Source: Agrobacterium vitis (lineage in GTDB: Bacteria > Pseudomonadota > Alphaproteobacteria > Rhizobiales > Rhizobiaceae). From it: a stretch of 64,000 bases of DNA. The position numbers and the translations under genes were made by a program. The notes under the pieces were generated by a model. The model ran no database searches. It saw only the letters and a list, made by a program, of their open reading frames with translations, and was not told where the DNA came from. Of this stretch, positions 47,527 through 56,188 are shown piece by piece (the first letter of the stretch is position 1; each line of letters opens with the position of its first letter). The stretch is taken from assembly GCF_013426735.1 (NCBI RefSeq), contig NZ_AP023273.1, positions 558,001 through 622,000 on the forward strand. The letters run 5' to 3'.

Positions 47527-48630
47527 ATGGCTGCCGAATTCATTAGCGCAAGTTTCGCCAACGGATCGAATGATCTTCGCCCCATCCCCGATGCGCCGGT
47601 GGACCCCGATTTCCTGCAACGCTACGCGCGTGCGCTGGACGATTACGGTTTCAACTACACTTTGATCCCGTATTCTTCCGCTTCCTTCGATCCTTTCACG
47701 CTGGGCGCGACCATTCTGGCCCACACGAAGAAAATCAAGATCATTGTCGCCCTTCGTCCGAACACCGTCTACCCGACCGTTGCGGCGAAATCGCTGGCAA
47801 CACTGGACCAGTTGAGCGGCGGCCGTGTTGTGGTCCATTTCATCGCCGGCGGCAGTGATGAGGAGCAGGCCCGCGAGGGTGATTTTCTGACCAAGGAGCA
47901 ACGCTATGAGCGCCAGGAAGAATATATCCGCATTCTGCGTCTGGCCTGGACCTCGACAGAACCCTTCGATTTCGATGGGAAATACTACCAGTTCAAACAG
48001 TTCCGCAGTGCCGTGCGCCCGACCAACGGCCTGATCCCGATCTCGCTCGGTGGCTCGTCGGATGCTGCCTATCGGATCGGCGGCTCGTTATGCGATATTT
48101 TTGGCCTTTGGGGCGAGCCTTTGGCAGAAACCAAACAACAGATCGACCGCATCTATGCGGAGGCCGCCAGGGCCGGACGCAAGGACCGCCCGCGAATCTG
48201 GGTCACATTCCGTCCGATCATTGCCGAAACGGACGAACTGGCCTGGCAGAAAGCGCACCGCATTCTCGACACACTGAACGAAAACCGCGAAAAAGGCTTC
48301 AGCAGGACACCCTTGTCCGCACCGCCTCCAGCCAATGTCGGCTCACAACGTCTTCTGGATATTGCCAAACGTGGCGATGTTCACGACCGGGCTCTCTGGT
48401 ATCCGACAGTGACGGCCACCAACGCCAGCGGCGCAACCACCGCTTTGGTCGGTTCGCCTCGCACCATCGCCGATTCCATACTTGACTATATCGACCTTGG
48501 CGCCGATCTGATCTCGATCCGTGGGTATGACAACTACAATGATGCCGTGGATTATGGGCGCTACGTCCTACCGCTGGTCCGCGACGGCATCCGTGAACGC
48601 GAAGAAGCAAAGAAGAAGGCCGCCGCATGA
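47527..48630 (+). CDS. LLM-class flavin monooxygenase, alkanesulfonate monooxygenase (SsuD)-like
   Basis: A 367-residue luciferase-like enzyme. It has YALDDYGFNYTLIPY-like and ILAHTKKIKIIVALRPNTVYPTVAAKSLATLDQLSGGRVVVHFIAGGSDEEQAREGDFLTKEQRYERQEEYIRILRLAW segments characteristic of SsuD and relatives. The ATG at 47527 has GGAG at about 10 bases. It follows the importer genes by 72 bases and precedes the acyl-CoA-dehydrogenase-fold gene, so all are probably one operon. It likely desulfonates or oxidises the imported compound with FMNH2. The substrate is not known. Confidence 0.92.
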   Translation: MAAEFISASFANGSNDLRPIPDAPVDPDFLQRYARALDDYGFNYTLIPYSSASFDPFTLGATILAHTKKIKIIVALRPNTVYPTVAAKSLATLDQLSGGRVVVHFIAGGSDEEQAREGDFLTKEQRYERQEEYIRILRLAWTSTEPFDFDGKYYQFKQFRSAVRPTNGLIPISLGGSSDAAYRIGGSLCDIFGLWGEPLAETKQQIDRIYAEAARAGRKDRPRIWVTFRPIIAETDELAWQKAHRILDTLNENREKGFSRTPLSAPPPANVGSQRLLDIAKRGDVHDRALWYPTVTATNASGATTALVGSPRTIADSILDYIDLGADLISIRGYDNYNDAVDYGRYVLPLVRDGIREREEAKKKAAA

Positions 48631-48681
48631 TGAGCGTCACCCGGCGGCTTTATGGACAGACATTCAAAAGGCTTCAAAACC

Positions 48682-49863
48682 ATGGCCCATGATCAAACCC
48701 TGCTCGACGCAACCGTACGGATCGTTGCAGAGGCAGCGCCGGATGCCGACCGCAGCGGACAGTTTCCCTGGGCAGGCATTCGTGCTGTTCACGAAAGTGG
48801 ACTTCTCGAAAGCACCGTTGCGACGCGATATGGCGGCCAGGGTGGGACGCTCTACGATGCCGCACATATTCTGGCGGCTCTTGGCCGTGGCGATCCATCG
48901 GTTGCTCTGATCAGCGCCATGACGATCTTCAATCACCTCGGCCAAGCCTCAAGAAACCATTGGCCTGAAGATCTCTATCAACGGCTCCTTGCCGAGGCAA
49001 AACAGCGCCCCTTGCTGCTCAACGCTGCCCGGGTCGAGCCGGAGCTTGGATCGCCAGCCCGTGGCGGCCTGCCGGCAACACGTGCCCGCCGCACCTCGAC
49101 AGGCTGGTCGATCACTGGTCGTAAGCGTTTCGTAACGGGTGCGCATGGCCTCACGCATTTCCTGGTCTGGGCGCATACGGACGAAACGCCAACCCGCGTC
49201 GGAACCTTTATTGTGCCGAATGGACTGCCCGGCATAAGCGTCATCGAAAACTGGAACAGCCTCGGCATGCGGGCGACAGGCTCGCATGATGTTGACTATA
49301 GCGATGTCGAAATCCCTCTCGAAAATGTTCTGGATCTGACTGGTACAGAAACCGCCCAGCAGGATAATCGCGGCCACGCGGCGATTACACTTGCGCTGAC
49401 AGCGATCTATCTTGGGGTTGCCGAAGCGGCACAAGCCGCCTTCAATCACTTCGTCCATGCGCGTGTTCCGAGCAATCTGGGCCATCCCATCGCCCGTACC
49501 GAGCGGTTCATAACGCTATCAGGCGAAATCGACCTGCTGGTCGGCGGCGCCCGCCAGATTATCTTCGATGCGCTTCTGTCCGGCCAAGACGATGCGGAAC
49601 GCCTGATGCGTGCCAGACTTATCGCTGGCCGCCAGGTGCGAAGCGCCGTGGAAATTGCCGTGCGTGGCATCGGCAATCCCGGCCTTAATGCCGATATCGG
49701 GCTGGAGCGCCAGTTCCGTGACATTCAGGCTGTACTTGTTCATGCTCCACAGGAAGATACGTCCCTGTCGATCCTTGGCCATGCAGCGTTTGATCGCTGG
49801 CAGCGCCAGGAAGCAACACCGACAAAGCCTGCTGTAAAACAATCCGTCCTGAAAATCGCCTGA
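48682..49863 (+). CDS. Acyl-CoA dehydrogenase-fold flavoprotein (SfnB/DszC-like)
   Basis: A 393-residue protein of acyl-CoA dehydrogenase fold. It has AAHILAALGRGDPSVALIS in the N-terminal helical part, then a beta domain with GWSITGRKRFVTGAHGLTHFLVWA and LGMRATGSHDVDYSDVEIPLENVL. The usual catalytic Glu of true dehydrogenases is not evident at the end. Together with the neighbouring monooxygenase and importer this points to the group found in sulfur-source clusters (SfnB, DszC). Likely role: flavin-dependent oxidation of a sulfur compound. AAAGG lies about 10 bases before the ATG. Confidence 0.85.
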   Translation: MAHDQTLLDATVRIVAEAAPDADRSGQFPWAGIRAVHESGLLESTVATRYGGQGGTLYDAAHILAALGRGDPSVALISAMTIFNHLGQASRNHWPEDLYQRLLAEAKQRPLLLNAARVEPELGSPARGGLPATRARRTSTGWSITGRKRFVTGAHGLTHFLVWAHTDETPTRVGTFIVPNGLPGISVIENWNSLGMRATGSHDVDYSDVEIPLENVLDLTGTETAQQDNRGHAAITLALTAIYLGVAEAAQAAFNHFVHARVPSNLGHPIARTERFITLSGEIDLLVGGARQIIFDALLSGQDDAERLMRARLIAGRQVRSAVEIAVRGIGNPGLNADIGLERQFRDIQAVLVHAPQEDTSLSILGHAAFDRWQRQEATPTKPAVKQSVLKIA

Positions 49864-49870
49864 TAGCGAG

Positions 49871-49982
49871 TCATACGAAGGTCATTGAAAATGACCCTTC
49901 GTATGACACTTCCAAATATCTCAAGCCTTTGATGCATTTGAGATATTCGAAACGCCTTCAAGGCGAAAATGCCTTGGTATAA
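49871..49982 (-). repeat. Dispersed repeat family 1, copy D
   Basis: In reverse orientation between two convergent genes. It starts with the hairpin TCATACGAAGGTCATT / AATGACCCTTCGTATGA (49871-49906, one bulged G). Then come AAATATCTCAAGCC and GATGCATTTGAGATATT (middle stem), CGCCTTCAAGGCG and the end CCTTGGTATAA. Placed so, it could serve as a bidirectional terminator. Confidence 0.85.
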
Positions 49983-49992
49983 CCTTTCTCCA

Positions 49993-51294
49993 TCACGACA
50001 ACAGATTTGGTCGGGATACGCCCAGATGATCACGCAAGGTCACGCCGCTATAGTCTGTGCGGAAAAGGCCGCGTTCCTGAAGGATCGGCACGACCAGACG
50101 GGTGAAATCCTCCAGACCCTCCGGGAAGAAAGGCGGCATGATGTTGAAGCCGTCGGCGGCGCGTGTTTCAAACCATTGCTGCATACGGTCGGCGATATCT
50201 TCGGGCGTGCCGAGCACGATATGATGTCCCCGCCCGGCAGCAACCCGCAGGGCCAGTTGCCTTATGGTCAGATTCTCCCGCCGGGCCAACGCGGTCAGCA
50301 GTTCGGCGCGGCTGCGCAGCTGGTCGGAAATCGGCAGGTCCGGCAGCGGACCGTCAGGATCGTAATCGGCAAGGCTATGGCCGATCCGCTCCTCAAGCAG
50401 CGGCATGGCGCTTTTCAGTTCTGTCCATTGGTCGAGTTCGGCCAGCTTGTCGGCAGCCTCCCTTGCCGTGCGACCGATGACCGGCAGGAAGCCCGGCATG
50501 ACAGCAACATCGTCGGGATGCCTGCCAAACCCGGTGACACGATCCTTGAGGCTTTTGTAGAAAGCCTGCGCTTCATCGAGGCTTTGCTGGGCCGTGAACA
50601 CCACATCAGCGGTCCGGGCCGCGAGATCCTGTCCCGGACCGGATGAGCCAGCCTGAATCAGAATCGGATGGCCCTGCGGCGACCGGGGAATATTGAGTGG
50701 ACCCTTGACCGAGAAATATTTGCCCGTGTGGTCGAGGAGATGCACCTTGTTGGGATCGGCATAAATGCCGTTCTGCTTGTCCTTGATGAAGGCATCATCA
50801 TCCCAGCTGTCCCAAAGGCCGCGCACCACATCGACGAATTCTTCGGCGACGGCGTAGCGTTCGTCATGGCCGGGATGGGATTTGGAAAAATTATTGGCGG
50901 TCCGGGCATAGGATGTGGTGACGATATTCCAAGCGGCCCGCCCCTGGCTCAGGTGGTCAATGGAGGAAAAGGCGCGGGCAACATGGTAGGGCTCGCCATA
51001 GGTGGTCGAAGCGGTTGCGGCAAGACCGATCTTTTCGGTCACCATGGCAAGTGCCGCCAAAAGGGTCAGCGGTTCGAACCGGGCGATGGTCGAGGGATGC
51101 GCATCGACGCCACTCGTCAGCCCGTCAGCCAGGAACACCATGTCGAATTTTGCCTGTTCGGCGAGCTGCGAGACGCGGCGCAGCAGGTCAAAATTTTCGC
51201 TGCCGGCTTCCGCATTCGGATGCCGCCAGCCGGAGACATGGTGGCCAGCCCCTTGCAGGAACAGGCCGAGGTGAATTTCTCTCTTGCGGGTCAT
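49993..51294 (-). CDS. LLM-class FMN-dependent monooxygenase, NtaA type (YxeK-like context)
   Basis: A 433-residue enzyme opening REIHLGLFLQGAGHHVSGWRHP, with FSSIDHLSQGRAAWNIVTTSYARTANNFS and [26 protein letters not shown]. It is a paralogue of 24305-25651. An alternative start at 51330 overlaps the upstream stop (ATGA), but 51294 fits family length. It is the last gene of an operon with an MmgE/PrpD gene and an amino-acid importer, matching the B. subtilis yxe set. It probably oxidises an N-acetylated S-substituted cysteine. Confidence 0.92.
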   Translation of the reverse strand: MTRKREIHLGLFLQGAGHHVSGWRHPNAEAGSENFDLLRRVSQLAEQAKFDMVFLADGLTSGVDAHPSTIARFEPLTLLAALAMVTEKIGLAATASTTYGEPYHVARAFSSIDHLSQGRAAWNIVTTSYARTANNFSKSHPGHDERYAVAEEFVDVVRGLWDSWDDDAFIKDKQNGIYADPNKVHLLDHTGKYFSVKGPLNIPRSPQGHPILIQAGSSGPGQDLAARTADVVFTAQQSLDEAQAFYKSLKDRVTGFGRHPDDVAVMPGFLPVIGRTAREAADKLAELDQWTELKSAMPLLEERIGHSLADYDPDGPLPDLPISDQLRSRAELLTALARRENLTIRQLALRVAAGRGHHIVLGTPEDIADRMQQWFETRAADGFNIMPPFFPEGLEDFTRLVVPILQERGLFRTDYSGVTLRDHLGVSRPNLLS

Positions 51295-51326
51295 GGCACA
51301 GTCTTTCATCACGTGTGGGGCTGGCG

Positions 51327-52688
51327 TCATTTACGGTTATTGGAGACGTCCTGGTTGAGAAGGGCAAGCAGGCGGCGCAGATCGGCACTGCTGCTCATAT
51401 CCCGGACGAGCGAAGGGATTTCGGCAAAGGAGGCATCCGCCCCAGTCGCCTCGCGGAATTTGTCGGCTGGATCGGCAAGCCCCGGCAGGCCGTCGAACCG
51501 GCGCTGGATGGTACCGCCATCTTTCAGCACGATATCGAGGATCACAAATCGCGTCGTCGGATCACTCGACATCCGGGGAGCACTCTCCTGATGCAGACGA
51601 CCGGCGCGGGCAGCGAGGGCCATCAGCCTTGGCTCCACAGGTCGCTCATCGAAATGGTCGAGCCGCAGGGCTCCATCAATCAGGCAGGCGGCAAAAACAT
51701 ATTCTGGGCTGAAGCGCGCCTCAATCCCATTCGTCGGCTTGGTAACGACGAGTGCGGCATCGGCACCGGGCGGATAGGTGAAGGTGATCCTATCGATGGC
51801 GTCAGCGGCAAGGCCCTCGCGATGCAGGTCTATGCCGAGGGATGCGACCGGATGGCTGGCCGTGCAGCAAGGATAGGCTTTCAGCGTCAGGCCCGGCGAA
51901 ACGATCTGCCAGGGCGCACCCCAGTTCTCAACCACGGTTTCCGGATGCCCTGCCCCGAAGGCATAGGCAGAATGAAAGCCAACCGGATTGTCTAGAAAAT
52001 CAGGCGCCCCCCCGAAACCCGCCGAGGCCAGCCGCGCCGCCAGCAGGCCGGAGCGCGCCGCCATGCCGGCATGATAGGGCTTGGCGTCGAAACCGAACTG
52101 CAATCTGAGCCCGGAGGATTGCGTTGCGGCAAGGCCAAGCGCCACCGCTGTTTCTTCCGGCGATGCCTGCGTCACATGGCAGATCGCCGCCGCCGCACCC
52201 ACCGTGCCGAGGGTCGCCGTAGCGTGGAAGCCGTTTTCGTAATGCCGGGCACCGAGCGACAAGCCCAGCCGCGCCATGGCCTCCAGCCCGACAACATAGG
52301 ATGCGACCATTGCGTCGGCGGTAAAATCGCGCTCCTCAGCCAGGGCAAGCAATGCCGGAACGATCACGGTCGTCGGATGGCCGCGCACGCTGGAATGCAC
52401 ATCGTCATAGTCAAGCACATGACCCGCATAGGCGTTGACGACAGCCGCAACCAGCGGATCGACGCGGCGCGCGCTGCCGATCAGGATGGCATCGCCGCCG
52501 ATTTTCCCGCCGAGTGCGGTCGAGACGATAGCCGTTGTCCGCTCCCCTGCGCCAGCAATCGCACAGGCCAGAAAATCAATGATCGCGGTGCGGGCCGCTG
52601 CCATGGCCGCATTGTCGCGGGCGGGTTCAGATTGCACAATTGCCCGCGCGAAAGCGCTGGTCAGTGGCGCGGCTGTGGTCGTCGTCAT
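51327..52688 (-). CDS. MmgE/PrpD-family protein (YxeQ-like context)
   Basis: A 453-residue protein of the 2-methylcitrate dehydratase / cis-aconitate decarboxylase fold. It has AARTAIIDFLACAIAGA, GHVLDYDDVHSSVRGHPTTVIVPALLALAEE (conserved His/Asp stretch) and GLRLQFGFDAKPYHAGMAARSGLLAARLASAGF, typical for the family. AGGAG lies 6 bases before the ATG. Members act on di- or tricarboxylates. Its place between an amino-acid importer and a flavin monooxygenase parallels yxeQ, whose role is unclear. It may process the dicarboxylate side chain freed from, or still attached to, cysteine. Confidence 0.93.
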   Translation of the reverse strand: MTTTTAAPLTSAFARAIVQSEPARDNAAMAAARTAIIDFLACAIAGAGERTTAIVSTALGGKIGGDAILIGSARRVDPLVAAVVNAYAGHVLDYDDVHSSVRGHPTTVIVPALLALAEERDFTADAMVASYVVGLEAMARLGLSLGARHYENGFHATATLGTVGAAAAICHVTQASPEETAVALGLAATQSSGLRLQFGFDAKPYHAGMAARSGLLAARLASAGFGGAPDFLDNPVGFHSAYAFGAGHPETVVENWGAPWQIVSPGLTLKAYPCCTASHPVASLGIDLHREGLAADAIDRITFTYPPGADAALVVTKPTNGIEARFSPEYVFAACLIDGALRLDHFDERPVEPRLMALAARAGRLHQESAPRMSSDPTTRFVILDIVLKDGGTIQRRFDGLPGLADPADKFREATGADASFAEIPSLVRDMSSSADLRRLLALLNQDVSNNRK

Positions 52689-52696
52689 GGCAGCTC

Positions 52697-53482
52697 CTAT
52701 ATGCCTTCGCCTTCGCGCACCGTACCCCGGCCCGACAACCCACCGACGAACTGGCGGATGCGCGGATTATCGCTCTTATGGAAGATCTCTTCCGGCGAGC
52801 CTTGTCCGACGATGCGGCCATTCTCTGTGAATACCACGATGTCGCTGATCTCTTCGGCAAAGCGCATTTCATGGGTGACGAGAATGCTGGTCATGCCATC
52901 GCGGATCAGGTCACGGATCACCCACAAGACCTCGCCGACGGTTTCAGGATCGAGGGCCGACGTAACCTCGTCGAACAGCACGAGATCGGGTTTCATCGCC
53001 AGCGCCCGGGCAATCGCCACGCGCTGCTGCTGCCCACCGGAGAGCTGGCCCGGATAAGCATCAGCCTTTTCGCCAAGCCGCACCTTGTCCAGCAATTCGC
53101 GCGCAACCTTTTCCGCTTCGCGTCTTGCAGTCCCCAAGATGCGGGTCGGTGCAAGCATGATATTGTCGAGCACCGTCAGGTGTGGAAAGAGATTATATTG
53201 CTGGAAGACGATGCCGACCCGTTTGCGCAGCGCGATACGTTCGCTTTCCTTGGTCAACTGGTCCACGCGGGTCCCCGCCACGGTGATGCGACCGCTTTGG
53301 GCCGTCACCAGCGCGTTGATGCAGCGCAGGATGGTGGATTTGCCCGAGCCGGACGGACCGATGATCGACACGGCATCGCCCTTGTTGACCGTCAGGTCGA
53401 TGCCCTTCAGCACCTGCGTCTGGCCGAAGGACAGGTGCACGTCTTCCAAGCGGACGATGGCATTGTCGGTATTTGCAATCAT
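52697..53482 (-). CDS. Amino-acid ABC transporter ATPase (GlnQ/HisP-like)
   Basis: A 261-residue ATPase: GPSGSGKSTILRC (Walker A) near residue 41, VFQQYNLFPHLTVLDNI (Q-loop), LSGGQQQRVAIARALAMKPDLVLFDEVTSALD (signature and Walker B) and VTHEMRFAEE (H-loop). Note DEVTSALD where most relatives have DEPTSALD. It energises the two permeases encoded just upstream in the operon. Confidence 0.95.
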   Translation of the reverse strand: MIANTDNAIVRLEDVHLSFGQTQVLKGIDLTVNKGDAVSIIGPSGSGKSTILRCINALVTAQSGRITVAGTRVDQLTKESERIALRKRVGIVFQQYNLFPHLTVLDNIMLAPTRILGTARREAEKVARELLDKVRLGEKADAYPGQLSGGQQQRVAIARALAMKPDLVLFDEVTSALDPETVGEVLWVIRDLIRDGMTSILVTHEMRFAEEISDIVVFTENGRIVGQGSPEEIFHKSDNPRIRQFVGGLSGRGTVREGEGI

Positions 53483-53494
53483 TCTCTCAAATCC

Positions 53495-54277
53495 TCAGGC
53501 CGCCTTGAAACGGCGCTCCAGGCGGCGGGTCAGGCCGGCGATCGGGTAGCAAAGCGCGAAGAAGGCGGCCATCACCACGACATAGGCAATGACGGTAAAA
53601 TCAAGCCGGCGTACGGATGTGCTGGCATCGGTGGCGGCATGGAGAAGTTCATGAACGCCGACCAGCGAGGCCAGCGACGTCCCCATGGTGATCGAGGCAA
53701 GCACATTCATCCATGGCGGCAGCGACCGGCGCAGGCATTGCGGCAGGATGATCCAGCGCAGCGCCTGCCAGCGCGAAAAGCCCAGGCCTTGTGCCGCCTC
53801 CCATTGCGCGGTCGGAATGGACAGGATGGCACCACGGGTGATTTCGGCGATATAGGCGCTTGCCGGGATGGCGAGACCGACCATGGCTTTCACCCAATCG
53901 GGAAAGGATAGATAATTGCCAAAGACGATGATCTCGAAAGGAAAGATATAGGTTGTCGCAAAGATCAGCACCAGATGCGGCGCATTGCGAAACACCTGCA
54001 CATAGACCGCAGCCGGGTAGCGGACCAGCCGGAATGGCACCATTTGCAGCATGCCGAGCAGGATGCCCAGCACGCTTCCCAGCGTCATCGCCGACAGGCT
54101 GATGACGATGTTCATCGCAAAGCCGGAGCCGAGATAAGGAAGCCATTGCACCAGTTCACGGCCAAGCGACAGATCGGCCAATGCCCAGATAAGGATTGCT
54201 AGCGGCAAGGCGACAAGAGCTATATTGCGCAGCGCGGGGCTGCGGCCCGCATGGTTGTGAAGCATTGGCGACATCAT
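53495..54277 (-). CDS. Amino-acid ABC permease (second subunit)
   Basis: A 260-residue inner-membrane permease with about five TM segments and EAAQGLGFSRWQALRWIILPQCLRRSLPP as EAA loop. The ATG at 54277 overlaps the upstream permease's stop (ATGA), which fixes the start and implies coupled translation. It pairs with the next permease to form the heterodimeric channel. Confidence 0.94.
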   Translation of the reverse strand: MMSPMLHNHAGRSPALRNIALVALPLAILIWALADLSLGRELVQWLPYLGSGFAMNIVISLSAMTLGSVLGILLGMLQMVPFRLVRYPAAVYVQVFRNAPHLVLIFATTYIFPFEIIVFGNYLSFPDWVKAMVGLAIPASAYIAEITRGAILSIPTAQWEAAQGLGFSRWQALRWIILPQCLRRSLPPWMNVLASITMGTSLASLVGVHELLHAATDASTSVRRLDFTVIAYVVVMAAFFALCYPIAGLTRRLERRFKAA

Positions 54278-55020
54278 AGCCCATATCCCGGAATGGCGAG
54301 CTTGCGCTCGACCCAAAGGCCGACGCGGGCGACGACCAGATTGATGAGGCTGAAGAAGGCCAGGATAACGATCATCAGTTCTATGACATTGTCACGCTGC
54401 GTCCAGACCATGATCGACGCATAGGTGATTTCGCTGACGGCAATCGCATTGCCGACCGTCGTCAGCTTGACGAGATTGATCAGGTTATTGACAATGGCCG
54501 GTAGCGAAGCCCGAAAGGCGAGCGGCACCTCGACATAGCGCAGAATCTGGAACTGGCTGAAGCCAATGCCGCGAGCCGCCTCGATGGTCGAGGCCGGTAC
54601 AGCTTCAATCCCGGCGCGGATCGCTTCGCAATGCAAGGCCGCCACATGCAGGCCCACCACCGCAACCACCCAGAAAAACGGCGTCAGCGGATTGTTCTGC
54701 GCGCCGCCGACAAGATTGGACACAACCGTGTTCAACACCAGAAAGCTGAACATCAACTGCACCAGCGTCGGCGTATTGCGGGTCACCTCCACAAATGCCC
54801 GCACCGGCGCGGAAAGCCATGACCTTCCCGATGTCAGGCAGGCGGCAAACAATAGACCAAACAGCAAACTGACGGGAATGAGCAAAGCCACCAGATAAAG
54901 CGTGGTCAAAAAACCCTCCCGCCAGATCTGCGCCTCATATCCCGTTGCCAGGAACTCAAAATTAAGCCCGATACTGCCCGTCAGACGGACGAACAGATCG
55001 GTGAGATTGATATCCTGCAT
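54274..55020 (-). CDS. Amino-acid ABC permease (first subunit)
   Basis: A 248-residue permease with FLTTLYLVALLIPVSLLFGLLFAACL (TM1) and EAARGIGFSQFQILRYVEVPLAFRASLPA (EAA loop). It has the HisM/GlnP length and order. Repeat copy E separates it from the binding-protein gene, so transcripts must read through that structured element. Confidence 0.94.
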   Translation of the reverse strand: MQDINLTDLFVRLTGSIGLNFEFLATGYEAQIWREGFLTTLYLVALLIPVSLLFGLLFAACLTSGRSWLSAPVRAFVEVTRNTPTLVQLMFSFLVLNTVVSNLVGGAQNNPLTPFFWVVAVVGLHVAALHCEAIRAGIEAVPASTIEAARGIGFSQFQILRYVEVPLAFRASLPAIVNNLINLVKLTTVGNAIAVSEITYASIMVWTQRDNVIELMIVILAFFSLINLVVARVGLWVERKLAIPGYGL

Positions 55021-55049
55021 GTGTCTCTACCGTTGCGCCGCTGATACAA

Positions 55050-55166
55050 CGAGTCTTGTACCATAAGTCTTGGAAAATGACGCGCCGTATTTGGTGTTCG
55101 AATATCCCAAGCCGTTGATGGATTTGAGATATTCGAAATCTGTTGAAAGCAAAGATGTGGTACACA
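55050..55166 (-). repeat. Dispersed repeat family 1, copy E (diverged, inside an operon)
   Basis: It aligns with copy D: CATAAGTCTTGGAAAATGAC, TTCGAATATCCCAAGCCG and TTGATGGATTTGAGATATTCGAA (middle stem preserved), then AAAGCAAAGATGTGGTACA. The end hairpin has decayed. It lies between the binding-protein stop and the permease start. Confidence 0.65.
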
Positions 55167-55182
55167 TCTTCCGGCCTTCGTC

Positions 55183-56019
55183 TTACTTGGTCGCAGCGAG
55201 TGCCTTGTGTTCCTGCTCGAGATAGTCGGTATTCAGCAGGCGGCTGGACTTGGCGAAATCGAGCAGTTTGCCGGAAACATGCAGTTTTTTAACGGCGTTG
55301 TCGAGGGCGGCCTGGGTATCCTTCTCGCCCTTGCGCAGCCAGATGACCGAGTCCGAAGGAACCAGTTCGGTTGGGAACGGAATAGCATAATCCTTCCATT
55401 CCTCCGGGCGATCCTGCAACAACAGCCCTACAGTTGCGCCGACATGCACGGCCGCCACGCAATTGCCGCCTTGCAACGCCAGCAGCGATTCCGGCTGGCT
55501 CGGCAGCGCCTTGACGATGGCACCATATTCCTCGATCAGCGGCTGGGTATAGTTGGAGCCCTGCGAGACGCAAACCGGTTTGCCCTTCAGGTCCGCCCAA
55601 TCCTTCAGGCCGCTATCCTTGCGCACCACGGCAGCACCACCGCTGCGATCATAAGGCGTCGGCACAAAATCCAGCACCTTGGCACGGTCTTCGGTATACT
55701 GCATATTGGCGATCAGGATATCAACTTTGCCCTGCTGGAGAAACTGCACGCGGTTGGGCGGCGTGACCGTCACCGTCTCCAGCTTGACGCCGAGATCATC
55801 AGCCAGTGCCTGGGCAATATCGACGTTAAAGCCTTTCTGCTCCTGGCTTTTCGGATCGATATAACCAAAAGGTGCGCCAGACAGGATAACACCGACAGTC
55901 AGCTTGCCACGTCCCTTGATGCGGTCAAGCGTGGCATCCGCCGAGGCTTGGGTTGCGACGAGGGCGGATATCGAGAGAACAAAACCGAAGATTGTCTTGG
56001 TCATGGTGGCGGCAAGCAT
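55183..56019 (-). CDS. Amino-acid ABC transporter substrate-binding protein (region 7)
   Basis: A 278-residue family 3 binding protein with signal peptide TIFGFVLSISALVATQASA. The core has GKLTVGVILSGAPFGYIDPKSQEQKGFNVDIAQALADDLGVKLE and QFLQQGKVDILIANMQYTEDRAKVLDFV. GGAG precedes the ATG by 7 bases. It is not a close copy of the two receptors in region 3. It is the first gene of the importer part of the operon, followed by two permeases, an ATPase, the MmgE/PrpD gene and a monooxygenase. Confidence 0.94.
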   Translation of the reverse strand: MLAATMTKTIFGFVLSISALVATQASADATLDRIKGRGKLTVGVILSGAPFGYIDPKSQEQKGFNVDIAQALADDLGVKLETVTVTPPNRVQFLQQGKVDILIANMQYTEDRAKVLDFVPTPYDRSGGAAVVRKDSGLKDWADLKGKPVCVSQGSNYTQPLIEEYGAIVKALPSQPESLLALQGGNCVAAVHVGATVGLLLQDRPEEWKDYAIPFPTELVPSDSVIWLRKGEKDTQAALDNAVKKLHVSGKLLDFAKSSRLLNTDYLEQEHKALAATK

Positions 56020-56188
56020 GGCGAGGCTCCTTATTTTGGCGACACCGTATTAAAGAGCCGCAACGATCACGAGCAATGGTGTTCCTCCATACCCAGCCTT
56101 CAAGGATCGGTCTACCGGAGATTACGACTAAAGTAGAATTTTCTTCATGCCTGGCTGGCCTCCCGTCCCTCGCCGCATCCCCTTCCTG

